A stretch of DNA of 64,000 nucleotides from JBJKSO01 sp046703825 (GTDB lineage: Bacteria; Chloroflexota; Dormibacteria; Aeolococcales; Bog-877), in the NCBI GenBank assembly GCA_046703825.1, contig JBJKSO010000086.1:1-64000 (forward strand). Reading direction: 5' to 3'. A program made the translations under genes and the position numbers. This document shows, piece by piece, positions 42,650 to 50,513 of this stretch. Positions within the stretch are counted from its first letter, which is position 1, and every line of letters begins with the position of its first letter. Under the pieces are notes generated by a model that worked only from the letters and a program-made list of their open reading frames with translations, made no database searches and was not told the origin of the DNA.

Positions 42650-43170
42650 GCAGGGCCGTGCCCGGCGTTGGCTTGGGCGTTGACGTCCACCGCTTCGGCG
42701 GCCCGGGGCCCCTCCACCTGGGCGGGGTGTCCGTCCCCTTCGAACTGGGACTGCAGGGTCACTCCGACGGGGATGTCTTGTGCCACGCTGTGGCCGACGC
42801 GATCCTCGGCGCCAGCAACCTGGGGGACATGGGTCGGCACTTCCCCTCTGCCGACGAGCAGTGGCGGGGAGCCGCGTCTTTGGAGTTTCTCCGGCTGGTT
42901 GCAGAGATGATCGCCGGGGCCCGGCTCGAGATCGCCGGTATCGACGCCACCGTGATCGCCGAGGCGCCCCGACTCGGTGACCGGATCGACACTATGGCCG
43001 AGGCGATGGCGGAAGCGCTGGGGATCGATCCCACCCTGCTCTCGGTCAAGGTCAAGTCGAGCGACGGGCTCGGGTTGACCGGCAGAGGTGAAGGCATCGC
43101 CGCTCTGGCCGTGGCCCGGGTCGAGCCCCGGACGTCTCAGGCGCCGCCCATACCATTGGGCACCGAGTGA
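42646..43170 (+). CDS. ispF: 2-C-methyl-D-erythritol 2,4-cyclodiphosphate synthase
   Basis: 174 residues. Zinc ligands Asp and His in GVDVHRF, then His in GHSDGDVLCHAVADA; LGDMGRHFPSADEQW and KVKSSDGLGLTGRGEGIAA complete the signature. Forms MEcPP. ATG overlaps ispD and the stop overlaps cysS (GTGA), a conserved Firmicutes-like order. Confidence 0.96.
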   Translation: MSRAVPGVGLGVDVHRFGGPGPLHLGGVSVPFELGLQGHSDGDVLCHAVADAILGASNLGDMGRHFPSADEQWRGAASLEFLRLVAEMIAGARLEIAGIDATVIAEAPRLGDRIDTMAEAMAEALGIDPTLLSVKVKSSDGLGLTGRGEGIAALAVARVEPRTSQAPPIPLGTE

Positions 43171-44597
43171 CGATCCAGCTGTTCAACACCATGAGCGGCC
43201 GACTGGAGCCGCTGCGGCCGATCGATCCTGGACGCATCAGGCTGTACACCTGCGGGCCGACGGTGCATGACCGGGCACACATCGGAAACTTGCGCACCTA
43301 CCTCTTGGAGGACCTGCTGCGGCGGCACCTGGAGTACCGGGGCTTGGCGGTCCGCCACGTGATGAACATCACCGATGTCGACGACAAGATCATCGGAAAG
43401 GCCGCTGCGGCCGGGTCGACGATCGAGCAGTTCACCGAACCCTACATCGAGGCCTTCTTCGACGACCTGCGGCAGCTGGGAATCGAGCCGGCCCAGTCCT
43501 ACCCAAGGGCCACCCAGCACGTCCCGGGGATGATCGCGCTCGTCGAAAGGCTCCTGGCCAACGGTCACGCCTACCAGAGCGAGGGCTCGGTGTACTTCCG
43601 GGTGAGCTCGTTCCCCGCTTACGGCCGGCTCAGTAGGCTCGACGTCGCCGGACTGCTGGCTGGCGGAAGCGGGCGGGTCGACAGTGACGAGTACGAGGTT
43701 AAGGAACAGGTACGGGATTTTGTCCTCTGGAAGGCCGGTCGCGAGGGCGACCTCGCCAGCTGGCCATCCCCCTTTGGCTGGGGTCGTCCCGGCTGGCACC
43801 TCGAGTGCTCGGCGATGGCGATGGCGGAGCTGGGCGAGACCATCGACATTCACTGCGGCGGGGTGGACAACAAGTTCCCCCACCACGAGAACGAGATCGC
43901 CCAGTCCGAGTCTGCGACCGGCAGGCCGTTCGTCCACCTTTGGTTCCACTGCGAGCACCTGGTGGTGCAGGGCGGCAAGATGGCGAAGTCGCTCGGCAAC
44001 TTCGTCACCCTGGGTGACCTGCTCCGTCGCGGGCGCAGCCCCTTGCCGGTGCGCTACCACTTGCTGGCGTCTGGAGCCCACTACCGGTCGCGCCTCGCCT
44101 TCCGCGAGGGAGATTTGGACGGTGCTGCCAAGTCCCTTCAGATCCTGGCCGCCTTCTGGATCCGGTGCCGCGACTCCCTCCATCTGCCGGCACCCGACGG
44201 AGGGGCGGATCCTCTGGTGGACGCAGCGGAGCGTGCCAGGGAGAGGTTTGACGAGGAGATGGACAACGACCTGCAGCTGCCTCAGGCCATGCCTGCGCTC
44301 CACGAGTTGGTGCGGACGGGCAACCGCTATTTGGACCAGGGACGGAGTGGGGGAGCGGGATGCGAGGCGGCCCTGTCGACGCTGAAGGCGATCGACACCC
44401 GCTTGGCGGTGATCGAGCGCGCGGCAAGTGCGCCGGTGGCCGACCTCACCGCCGAGGAGGCCGAGCTGGTAGCGCTCCGCGACGCGGCGAAGTGCCGGCG
44501 CGACTTTTCCGAGGCTGACCGCCTGCGCGAGCAACTGGCCACTCGCGGCATCCAATTAGAGGACACCAAGGCCGGCACCCGCTGGCGCCGGGCGTAG
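43167..44597 (+). CDS. cysS: cysteinyl-tRNA synthetase
   Basis: 476 residues, class I. HIGH-like motif in CGPTVHDRAHIGN, zinc ligands including Cys in WHLECSAMA and His in KFPHHENE, and KMSKS as KMAKS. A C-terminal helical domain (DALR-like) follows. GTG start overlaps ispF; the stop TAG shares a base with the rlmB GTG (TAGTG). Confidence 0.97.
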   Translation: MTIQLFNTMSGRLEPLRPIDPGRIRLYTCGPTVHDRAHIGNLRTYLLEDLLRRHLEYRGLAVRHVMNITDVDDKIIGKAAAAGSTIEQFTEPYIEAFFDDLRQLGIEPAQSYPRATQHVPGMIALVERLLANGHAYQSEGSVYFRVSSFPAYGRLSRLDVAGLLAGGSGRVDSDEYEVKEQVRDFVLWKAGREGDLASWPSPFGWGRPGWHLECSAMAMAELGETIDIHCGGVDNKFPHHENEIAQSESATGRPFVHLWFHCEHLVVQGGKMAKSLGNFVTLGDLLRRGRSPLPVRYHLLASGAHYRSRLAFREGDLDGAAKSLQILAAFWIRCRDSLHLPAPDGGADPLVDAAERARERFDEEMDNDLQLPQAMPALHELVRTGNRYLDQGRSGGAGCEAALSTLKAIDTRLAVIERAASAPVADLTAEEAELVALRDAAKCRRDFSEADRLREQLATRGIQLEDTKAGTRWRRA

Positions 44598-45391
44598 TGC
44601 CTGAGGTCCTCTACGGGCGGAATCCGGTCCTGGAGGCGCTCCGGGCTGGCCGGAGGCTGCGACGGTTGCTGCTGGCACCAGCACTGCACTCGGAGCCGCG
44701 TCTGGACGAGATCGGCACGCGCGCGGCCGAGGTAGGAGTGGAACCCGAGGTAGTTAGCCGGCGACGCCTTGCCGACATCGCCCACACAGAGCACCACCAG
44801 GGCGTGGCCGGCTACTTCGACGCACGGCAGTTGCCGGGCCTCGCGTTCTTGCGGCAGGCTCTGGTGGAGCCGGCCGCGGTACCGCCCCTGCTGGTATGCC
44901 TGGACGGAATCCAGGACCCGCAAAACCTCGGCGCCATCGCGCGGAGCGCGGAGGCGATGGGCGTCCGCGCCCTGGTCATCTCGAAGAACCGCACTGTGGC
45001 ACCGACCGCGGCGGCCGTGAAGGCTTCAGCGGGTGCGCTCGAGCACTTGACCGTTGTCAGCGTTTCCAACCTGGTCGCGGCGATGGCGGAGATAGCCAAG
45101 GCCGGAGTCTTGCTCGTGGGACTGGAGCCGGATGGCGAGCAGCGTGTCGACCAAGCCGACCTGCGAGGCCCCGTGGCACTGGTGGTGGGCGCTGAGGGCA
45201 CAGGTTTGCGCCCGCTGGTTCGCCGCAGCTGCGATCTCACTGTGAGGATCCCCATGGGAGGCAGGGTGGCGTCGCTGAACGCCTCGGCGGCACTGGCTCT
45301 AGTGCTCTACGAGACCCGCCGGCAGCAGCGGTTTGTCGGGCTCGCCGACCCAGAGGTCCGACCCTATACTTCAGCGGCCGCGCCGACGTAG
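44597..45391 (+). CDS. rlmB: 23S rRNA 2'-O-methyltransferase RlmB-like (SpoU)
   Basis: 264 residues: N-terminal substrate-binding domain starting LYGRNPVLEAL, then SPOUT domain with motif 1 DGIQDPQNLGAIARSAEAMG, motif 2 LVVGAEGTGLRPLV and motif 3 IPMGGRVASLNASAALAL. Methylates G2251 of 23S rRNA in E. coli. GTG overlaps the cysS stop. Its last 10 nt, including the stop, form the 5' end of tRNA-Thr. Confidence 0.93.
   Translation: MPEVLYGRNPVLEALRAGRRLRRLLLAPALHSEPRLDEIGTRAAEVGVEPEVVSRRRLADIAHTEHHQGVAGYFDARQLPGLAFLRQALVEPAAVPPLLVCLDGIQDPQNLGAIARSAEAMGVRALVISKNRTVAPTAAAVKASAGALEHLTVVSVSNLVAAMAEIAKAGVLLVGLEPDGEQRVDQADLRGPVALVVGAEGTGLRPLVRRSCDLTVRIPMGGRVASLNASAALALVLYETRRQQRFVGLADPEVRPYTSAAAPT
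45365..45370 (+). promoter_or_regulatory. -10 of the tRNA-Thr promoter, inside rlmB
   Basis: TATACT, 11 nt before the tRNA-Thr 5' end and within the last codons of rlmB. No good -35 seen. The tRNA may therefore be made from its own internal promoter as well as from rlmB readthrough. Confidence 0.5.
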
Positions 45392-45453
45392 CTCAGTGGT
45401 AGAGCAGCTGTCTTGTAAACAGCTGGTCGGGAGTTCGACTCTCCCCGTCGGCT
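45382..45453 (+). tRNA. tRNA-Thr (TGT)
   Basis: 72-nt cloverleaf: acceptor GCCGACG/CGTCGGC, D arm GCTCAGTGGTAGAGC, anticodon stem GCTGT/ACAGC with loop CTTGTAA (TGT), T arm GGGAG-TTCGACT-CTCCC, discriminator T. CCA not encoded. The first 10 nt overlap the 3' end of rlmB, whose TAG stop is tRNA positions 8-10. Confidence 0.96.
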
Positions 45454-45468
45454 CACCAAGTGGGTGAA

Positions 45469-45495
45469 AGCCAACCCCGAGAGCGAGGTTGGGCT
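45469..45495. terminator. weak hairpin after tRNA-Thr
   Basis: AGCCAACC (45469-45476) and GGTTGGGCT (45487-45495) pair with one bulged base; located between tRNA-Thr and the convergent small membrane gene. No T-run. Confidence 0.35.
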
Positions 45496-45727
45496 AGTTC
45501 CCGGTCACCCTCCCAACCGCCTGGTTCGAGGCGATCGTGGTCACGAACACCAGGACGCTGGTGAGTACGAACAAGAAGCCGATCGGCAGTGACACTATCA
45601 CCCAGTAGCGCCATGCTTGTGGTGACCACGAGAGATAAATCGAGCCGGCGAAGAAGCCCGATGCTAGGAGCACGACCACTCCGAGAGTGAAGACGGCCAA
45701 GCCCCCAATCGGCTCGAAAACCGCCAT
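45494..45727 (-). CDS. small membrane protein next to oxidase locus
   Basis: 77 residues, not recognised. Two hydrophobic helices (about 8-32 and 41-68) separated by the short segment LSWSPQAWRYW. ATG at 45727 follows GGGAGGATAAAC, a good ribosome site, so translation is likely. Divergent from the cytochrome oxidase genes; it might be an accessory subunit, but only location suggests this. Confidence 0.6.
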   Translation of the reverse strand: MAVFEPIGGLAVFTLGVVVLLASGFFAGSIYLSWSPQAWRYWVIVSLPIGFLFVLTSVLVFVTTIASNQAVGRVTGN

Positions 45728-45919
45728 GTTTATCCTCCCGCCACCTCAACCGGCTACCGCCAGCCACGATGAACCTGGCTTCCGCAGAGCGTAGGGCCGG
45801 GCCGCTCTGGCTGTCAAGAGCTCAACTCGAGCCAGTCGGCTGTGGTTGCCGTGAGCGGCACTACGGCTAGGCCGAACAGTTGCTCCACTGACGGCTTCGC
45901 TCAGTTCGTCTGACTTGCC
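45728..45919. other. gene-free stretch upstream of the cox promoter
   Basis: No credible gene or strong repeat seen between the small membrane gene and the cox promoter at 45920; the whole gap to 46073 is 345 bp. Confidence 0.35.
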
Positions 45920-45949
45920 TTGACTGCCCCGCGCGGCCGGTGCTACAGT
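45920..45949 (+). promoter_or_regulatory. promoter of the cytochrome oxidase operon
   Basis: TTGACT (45920-45925), 18-nt spacer, TACAGT (45944-45949) with an extended TGC just before the -10. It is 124 nt upstream of the first gene (46073), leaving a leader of about 115 nt. Confidence 0.65.
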
Positions 45950-46072
45950 CGTTTGCCATCGAGCTTCGCCTAGCACGGGGAGGTCAGGGAAGGATGCCGG
46001 TGCAGGGGGAGGGTAGCGGCGGCCGTGAGCGGTGCGTGCGCCCCTGATGATGTACGTGTTTGGTAGCAGCCC

Positions 46073-46729
46073 GTGTCGCTGACACAGAAGTTCGTCATCC
46101 TGGGCAGCCTCTTGGCCGCTGCCCTCATTGCTTTGGCCGCGTACGTGTTCTTCTGGCTGGCCTACATCCCGCCCACCGTGCAGGCGAGCACCGTGGGCGG
46201 GACGCACATAAGGCTAGCCACGGTAGGGACGATCGACTACGGAGCAGAGCCGGACTGGGTCTCGTACTTGATCCGTCACGACGGCAAGTGGGTGCACTCC
46301 ACCGTCTGGGAGGTCCCCGCGAACTCGACGATTCACGTCACGGTCGACGAATACGACACGCAGACCGGTCTTCGTAACCCGTTCCTCAGCATGGTTCGGG
46401 GCACCTTGGGCGGCGTGGAGGTTGTCAACGGCACCCCTGTCCGGTATGTCAATCCGAACTACCCGGCGCACACATTCTCGGTGCCCGAGTTGGGGGTGAA
46501 TGTCCCGCTGGTGGGCATCTCGAACAGCAGCTATCCCGGGGATCTAACCAACCCCCACAACGACCACGTGACCATCACCTTCTCGTTCCGCACCTATGGC
46601 CCCGAGACGGTGCACTGGCAGTGCTTCGTGCCCTGCGCCGCTGGCTATCTGTATGGCAACGGCGGCCCGATGCAGACGGTGGGCTACATGGACGGCTACA
46701 TAAAGATCGTTCCGAAGTCGCAACTCTAG
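46073..46729 (+). CDS. membrane-anchored cupredoxin-like protein
   Basis: 218 residues. One N-terminal membrane helix (about 8-32), then a beta-rich outer domain. AHTFSVPELGVNVPL (H133) looks like the first copper-ligand loop of CuA/cupredoxins, and HWQCFVPCAAGYLYGNGGPM (H181, C184, C188, M200) like the second, with a C-x3-C spacing as in CuA. The His of the standard CuA motif C-x3-C-x3-H-x2-M is missing, so it is not a normal subunit II. It may be an electron carrier or copper donor for the oxidase encoded just downstream. GTG start; 40 nt before coxB. Confidence 0.65.
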   Translation: MSLTQKFVILGSLLAAALIALAAYVFFWLAYIPPTVQASTVGGTHIRLATVGTIDYGAEPDWVSYLIRHDGKWVHSTVWEVPANSTIHVTVDEYDTQTGLRNPFLSMVRGTLGGVEVVNGTPVRYVNPNYPAHTFSVPELGVNVPLVGISNSSYPGDLTNPHNDHVTITFSFRTYGPETVHWQCFVPCAAGYLYGNGGPMQTVGYMDGYIKIVPKSQL

Positions 46730-46769
46730 GTCGATAGTCGGGCAAGACGGGTAAGGGGAGAGTCAGACC

Positions 46770-47633
46770 TTGAGCGTTGGAGCCGAGAGGATCAGCCACA
46801 GCAACTGGCGAAACTTTCTTGTCCCGCACATCATCTACATGTGCTTCGCCATTGTTGGCGACCTTGCCATCGCGCTCGGATGGCTGCACATTCCGCCGGG
46901 GTTCATGGCCACCGGCTCGAGCGACCAAGTGGTCGAGACTCAGGTGCTGTCGATTCTGGCGTGGAATGTGGCGAGCGCAGTCATAATCTTCGGCGTCTAT
47001 TACCTCATAACCTTCCGCGAGCGCGCCGATCGCCAGTCGATCTGGATGGCACAGCCGCGCACCGCCTTTTGGATCCAGACGGGTTGGCTGACCTTCGCTG
47101 TTGTGCACGTGCTTTTCGCCGCTGGCTATGGCACCGCAATGTTGGAGGGACAGGTCCAGCCCAACCTGGTGGTGCCGGCTTCAGCCAAGACGCACGGAGT
47201 GCAGAAGCCGCTGGTTATTCAGGTGATTGGCCAGCAGTGGCAGTGGACCTACCGCTACCCGCAGTTTGGCGGCTTCGAGACACAGCAGCTGAGAATGCCC
47301 GAAGGCAGACTGATCCAGTTTGATGTGACCTCACTTGACGTGATCCACTCATTCTGGGCCTACCAGCTCGGGGTGAAGATCGACGCCAACCCCGGGGTGA
47401 ACAACGTCGGATACGCCTTCGCGTTGCACACCGGAGTCGTGGATGTGCACTGCGCCGAGTTGTGCGGGATCTGGCACGGCTACATGACCGACGTGGGGCC
47501 CCAGGCTGGCCGGGTGCTGAGTTCCTCGCAATTCGCGTCCTGGGTTAGCTACGCCAAGGCGAAATACGGACCGGAGGACAAGTACCTGCCCAAGTACGCC
47601 CCGGTTTACTATCCACAACCCCTGACGTATTAG
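46770..47633 (+). CDS. coxB: cytochrome c oxidase subunit II
   Basis: 287 residues. The CuA site is complete: H193 (DVIHSFWAYQLG) and C228-x3-C232-x3-H236-x2-M239 in CAELCGIWHGYM. Aromatic electron-entry region is GQQWQWTYRYP. Three N-terminal hydrophobic helices (about 16-40, 58-82, 102-126) are predicted by eye, one more than the usual two. It accepts electrons and passes them to subunit I. TTG start at 46770. Confidence 0.93.
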   Translation: MSVGAERISHSNWRNFLVPHIIYMCFAIVGDLAIALGWLHIPPGFMATGSSDQVVETQVLSILAWNVASAVIIFGVYYLITFRERADRQSIWMAQPRTAFWIQTGWLTFAVVHVLFAAGYGTAMLEGQVQPNLVVPASAKTHGVQKPLVIQVIGQQWQWTYRYPQFGGFETQQLRMPEGRLIQFDVTSLDVIHSFWAYQLGVKIDANPGVNNVGYAFALHTGVVDVHCAELCGIWHGYMTDVGPQAGRVLSSSQFASWVSYAKAKYGPEDKYLPKYAPVYYPQPLTY

Positions 47634-47641
47634 GTGGGGTG

Positions 47642-47710
47642 ATGTATGACTTCGAGAGCGTGTACTTGGGGAAGTGGCAGTACCGCAGCGAGTTCCACGG
47701 AGGTCGATAG
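47642..47710 (+). CDS. possible 22-residue ORF between coxB and coxA
   Basis: ATG at 47642 after a purine-rich GGTGGGG, ending at TAG 47708-47710, directly abutting the coxA GTG. The peptide begins MYDFESVYLGKWQYRSEF and is polar and aromatic-rich, not a membrane helix. Its last codons contain the GGAGG ribosome site of coxA, so its translation could control coxA initiation. It might also be a tiny subunit or noise. Confidence 0.4.
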   Translation: MYDFESVYLGKWQYRSEFHGGR

Positions 47711-49624
47711 GTGAGTTCGACAGCTATCGCTAGCGGCCGGGCCCGGGGTGCCTTCGACCCGCGGAAGTTCTTTCTCGGGCAGAACCTGTTCACAGCCGCG
47801 GTCGTCGGAATCTGTGCGGGCCTCATCGGCTACTGGATCGGTGCCCAGATCGAGACGACTGACAACGGCACGGCCGGCATCATCCTTGGCTACCTGATAG
47901 GCGCCGCCGGCTTCCTGCTGACCCTGGGCTTCGCCAACGACCCGATCCAACGGCTGCTGGGTCGGCCAAGCGCGAGCATCGTCAAGCACGCTGAGCGCTC
48001 CAACTGGACTGAGTACTTCGGCATCTCCATGGACCACAAGGTCGTCGGCATTCAGTTCGGCGTCGTGGTCCTGCTCATGTTCTTCACCGCCGGCTTCCAG
48101 GCGATGATGATCCGCACTGACCTCATGTTCCCGAGCGGCGGCCCCTGGCCTGCCGGGCAGTACATCGCGCTGGTGGGCCTGCATGGCCTGCTGATGATGT
48201 TCGTGGCCACGCTGATCATCGTCGGTGCATTCGGCAACTACTTCGTGCCCCTGATGATCGGTGCCAAGCGGATGGCCTTCCCTCGCGCCGAGTCTCTGGC
48301 GCTCTGGCTTGCCCTTCTGGGCTGGATCATCCTCTACTCGCAGCTCTTCGCCGGCCCCGGCGCCGGCTTCCCGACGGGGTGGTACGGCTATGCCCCGCTG
48401 TCGGTCGAGGCTCGGGCGGGGATGGACGGCTATATCGTCGGCTTCGCCTTCATCGGGCTGGCCGCCAGCATCGCGGGGATCAACCTGCTGACGACGATCT
48501 TCGTTCTGCGGGCACCCGGAATGACATGGAGCCGCCTGCCGATCTTCGTCTGGGCGATTCTCGCCACCGAGTTCCTCTCCGCCTTTGCCCCGCCTGTCTT
48601 GGCGTGTGCCCTGACGCTGGTCGGGTTCGACCGGTCGGTGCACTCCTCCTTCTACATACCCGCGGCTGGCGGTAGCGCATATCTTTGGGAGGAGATGTTC
48701 TGGTGGTTTGGCCACCCAGAGGTCTACATCTTCATCCTGCCCGCGTTCGGAGTGGTCCTGGAGATCCTGCCGGTCTTCGCCCGCAAGCCACTGTTTGGCT
48801 ACCGCCTCGCGGTAGCGGGTCTGATGGGTGTATCGATGATGAGCTGGTTCGTCTGGAACCACCACATCTTCACCAGCGGGATCGCGCCCGGGCTGCGTCC
48901 ATACTTCATGACCGCGACCGAGTTCATCTCGATACCGACCGGCGTGGTGTTCCTAAGTTTGCTGGGCACGCTCTGGGGAGGCCGGATTCGCTTCAAACTG
49001 CCGCTGCTGTTCGCCCTGGCCATGATGTTCAACTTCCTCTTCGGCGGGGTGACCGGTGTATTCCTCTCCGACGTACCTCTGAACACCACGCTCCATGACA
49101 GCTTCTTCGTGGTCGGGCACTTCCACTACACGATCCTCGGCGGTGAAATCTTCGCGATGTACGCCGCCTGCTACTACTGGTTCCCCAAGATCACGGGGAA
49201 GATGCTGAACGAGCGGCTCGGCAAGATTCACTTCTGGACCGCCTTCATCTTCTTCAACACGACCTTCATGCCGATGTTCGCGGCGGGCTACATGGGGATG
49301 GTTCGGCGGGTGGTCGTCTACCAGCAAGACCTCCACGGACTGAACCTCTGGATCTCCGCAAATGCGTTCATGTTCGGGATCTCCAACTTGGTCTTCCTGA
49401 TCAACCTGATCTACTCGTGGGCATTCCAGAAGGACCTGGCACCGGTGAACCCGTGGGAGGCCCGGTCGCTTGAGTGGCAACTGCCCACGCCAATTCCGGC
49501 TGACAACTTCCAGCGCATCCCGACGATCGTGGGCAGCCCATACGACTACGGTGTCGGCGTGGGTACGCCAGTAGCCGAGTGGCCTAGTGGAGGGCAGGCA
49601 CCAACGCCTGCACCAGTCAATTGA
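47711..49624 (+). CDS. coxA: heme-copper oxidase subunit I
   Basis: 637 residues. Heme and CuB ligands are present: H158 (LVGLHGLLMMF), H335 with cross-linkable Tyr339 in GHPEVY, H384-H385 (WNHHIF), H470 and H472 (GHFHY). Two additional N-terminal helices precede the usual core. Odd points: the D-channel entry Asp of the MIGAPDMAFPR motif is replaced (MIGAKRMAFPR, R187), and the K-channel Lys in PTGIK is Val413 (PTGVV). Proton uptake must therefore use other residues. GTG start at 47711 after GGAGG. Confidence 0.93.
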   Translation: MSSTAIASGRARGAFDPRKFFLGQNLFTAAVVGICAGLIGYWIGAQIETTDNGTAGIILGYLIGAAGFLLTLGFANDPIQRLLGRPSASIVKHAERSNWTEYFGISMDHKVVGIQFGVVVLLMFFTAGFQAMMIRTDLMFPSGGPWPAGQYIALVGLHGLLMMFVATLIIVGAFGNYFVPLMIGAKRMAFPRAESLALWLALLGWIILYSQLFAGPGAGFPTGWYGYAPLSVEARAGMDGYIVGFAFIGLAASIAGINLLTTIFVLRAPGMTWSRLPIFVWAILATEFLSAFAPPVLACALTLVGFDRSVHSSFYIPAAGGSAYLWEEMFWWFGHPEVYIFILPAFGVVLEILPVFARKPLFGYRLAVAGLMGVSMMSWFVWNHHIFTSGIAPGLRPYFMTATEFISIPTGVVFLSLLGTLWGGRIRFKLPLLFALAMMFNFLFGGVTGVFLSDVPLNTTLHDSFFVVGHFHYTILGGEIFAMYAACYYWFPKITGKMLNERLGKIHFWTAFIFFNTTFMPMFAAGYMGMVRRVVVYQQDLHGLNLWISANAFMFGISNLVFLINLIYSWAFQKDLAPVNPWEARSLEWQLPTPIPADNFQRIPTIVGSPYDYGVGVGTPVAEWPSGGQAPTPAPVN

Positions 49625-50298
49625 AGAGTCGTTCCTCCGTCACAACACCGGGGGTCTCGTCCGGGGTTCCCCTGCAGCCTGGAGGCTTTGTCCACACTCC
49701 GCAGCAAATCGCTCGGATTCCGGTGGTGGGCGGATGGCTTCTGACCGGGGCCGATCTGTTCTTCACGGTGCCGCTCTTCTTCGCATTCTTTTTCCTGCAG
49801 CAAGCGAACGAGAACAACTCGTGGCAGCCGAAGGGGGTGCACCCACCGGATCTGGCGATCGGAACCCTCTGCATGGCACTGGTCGTCGCCGGTGTAGGCG
49901 TAGTTCATTGGGCGCTGCCTCGGCTCAACTCCCAAGAGGGCCTGGCCAGCTTCGTCCTCCCGGCACGGGTTGGGGCGCTGGCAATGATCGGCGGCGTGGT
50001 CGTCGAGATCTGGCAGCTCTCCCATCTGGGCTTTGGGATCTCCGATGGCTCGTACGCGAGTGCCTTCATCGCCATGCAGGTGATCCTGATCATCCACGTG
50101 GCGATAACCGCGCTTTGGGTGATCAGCCTGGCCAACCGGGCCGCGTACGAGGCACGCCACCCGATTGTGGCGCCCGACGACGATCAACTGGTCGAGACAC
50201 CGACCCCCATATCCGCCCTCGGCTACTCGTATTTGTGGTGGGGGGTATGGATCGGTGGTGTGTTTGCACTGGCTTGGGTGGTCGGCTACTTCCTGTAG
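49621..50298 (+). CDS. coxC: cytochrome c oxidase subunit III-like protein
   Basis: 225 residues with about five or six hydrophobic helices (e.g. LFFTVPLFFAFFFLQQANEN, IGTLCMALVVAGVGVVHWAL, AFIAMQVILIIHVAITALWV). COX3-like by size, topology and position; conservation is modest. TTG start overlaps the coxA stop (TTGA). Likely completes the three-subunit oxidase core. Confidence 0.75.
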   Translation: MKSRSSVTTPGVSSGVPLQPGGFVHTPQQIARIPVVGGWLLTGADLFFTVPLFFAFFFLQQANENNSWQPKGVHPPDLAIGTLCMALVVAGVGVVHWALPRLNSQEGLASFVLPARVGALAMIGGVVVEIWQLSHLGFGISDGSYASAFIAMQVILIIHVAITALWVISLANRAAYEARHPIVAPDDDQLVETPTPISALGYSYLWWGVWIGGVFALAWVVGYFL

Positions 50299-50513
50299 CA
50301 GGGATATCCGGCCTTGGGGCCAGCGGCGGCAAGCTGGATCTTGAGGGAGTCGCTTGGCACTGAGGAGCCGGTCCGTGGCGGGTGGTGGGCCTTTTGGCGG
50401 CTGAGCCTGCGGTGGCTGCGGGCGCACCCGGGAGCGCCGACGGCCAGAGTGCGAGGGCAGTAGACTCGGCTCTGGACGGCTGGGGCAACACCGCTAGGAG
50501 CATGGGAGGCGCA

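Noticed and set aside
45994..46047. 17-codon leader ORF in the cox operon 5' region
   Set aside because: Starts after a GGGAAGG but has no notable composition or codon run; could be chance.
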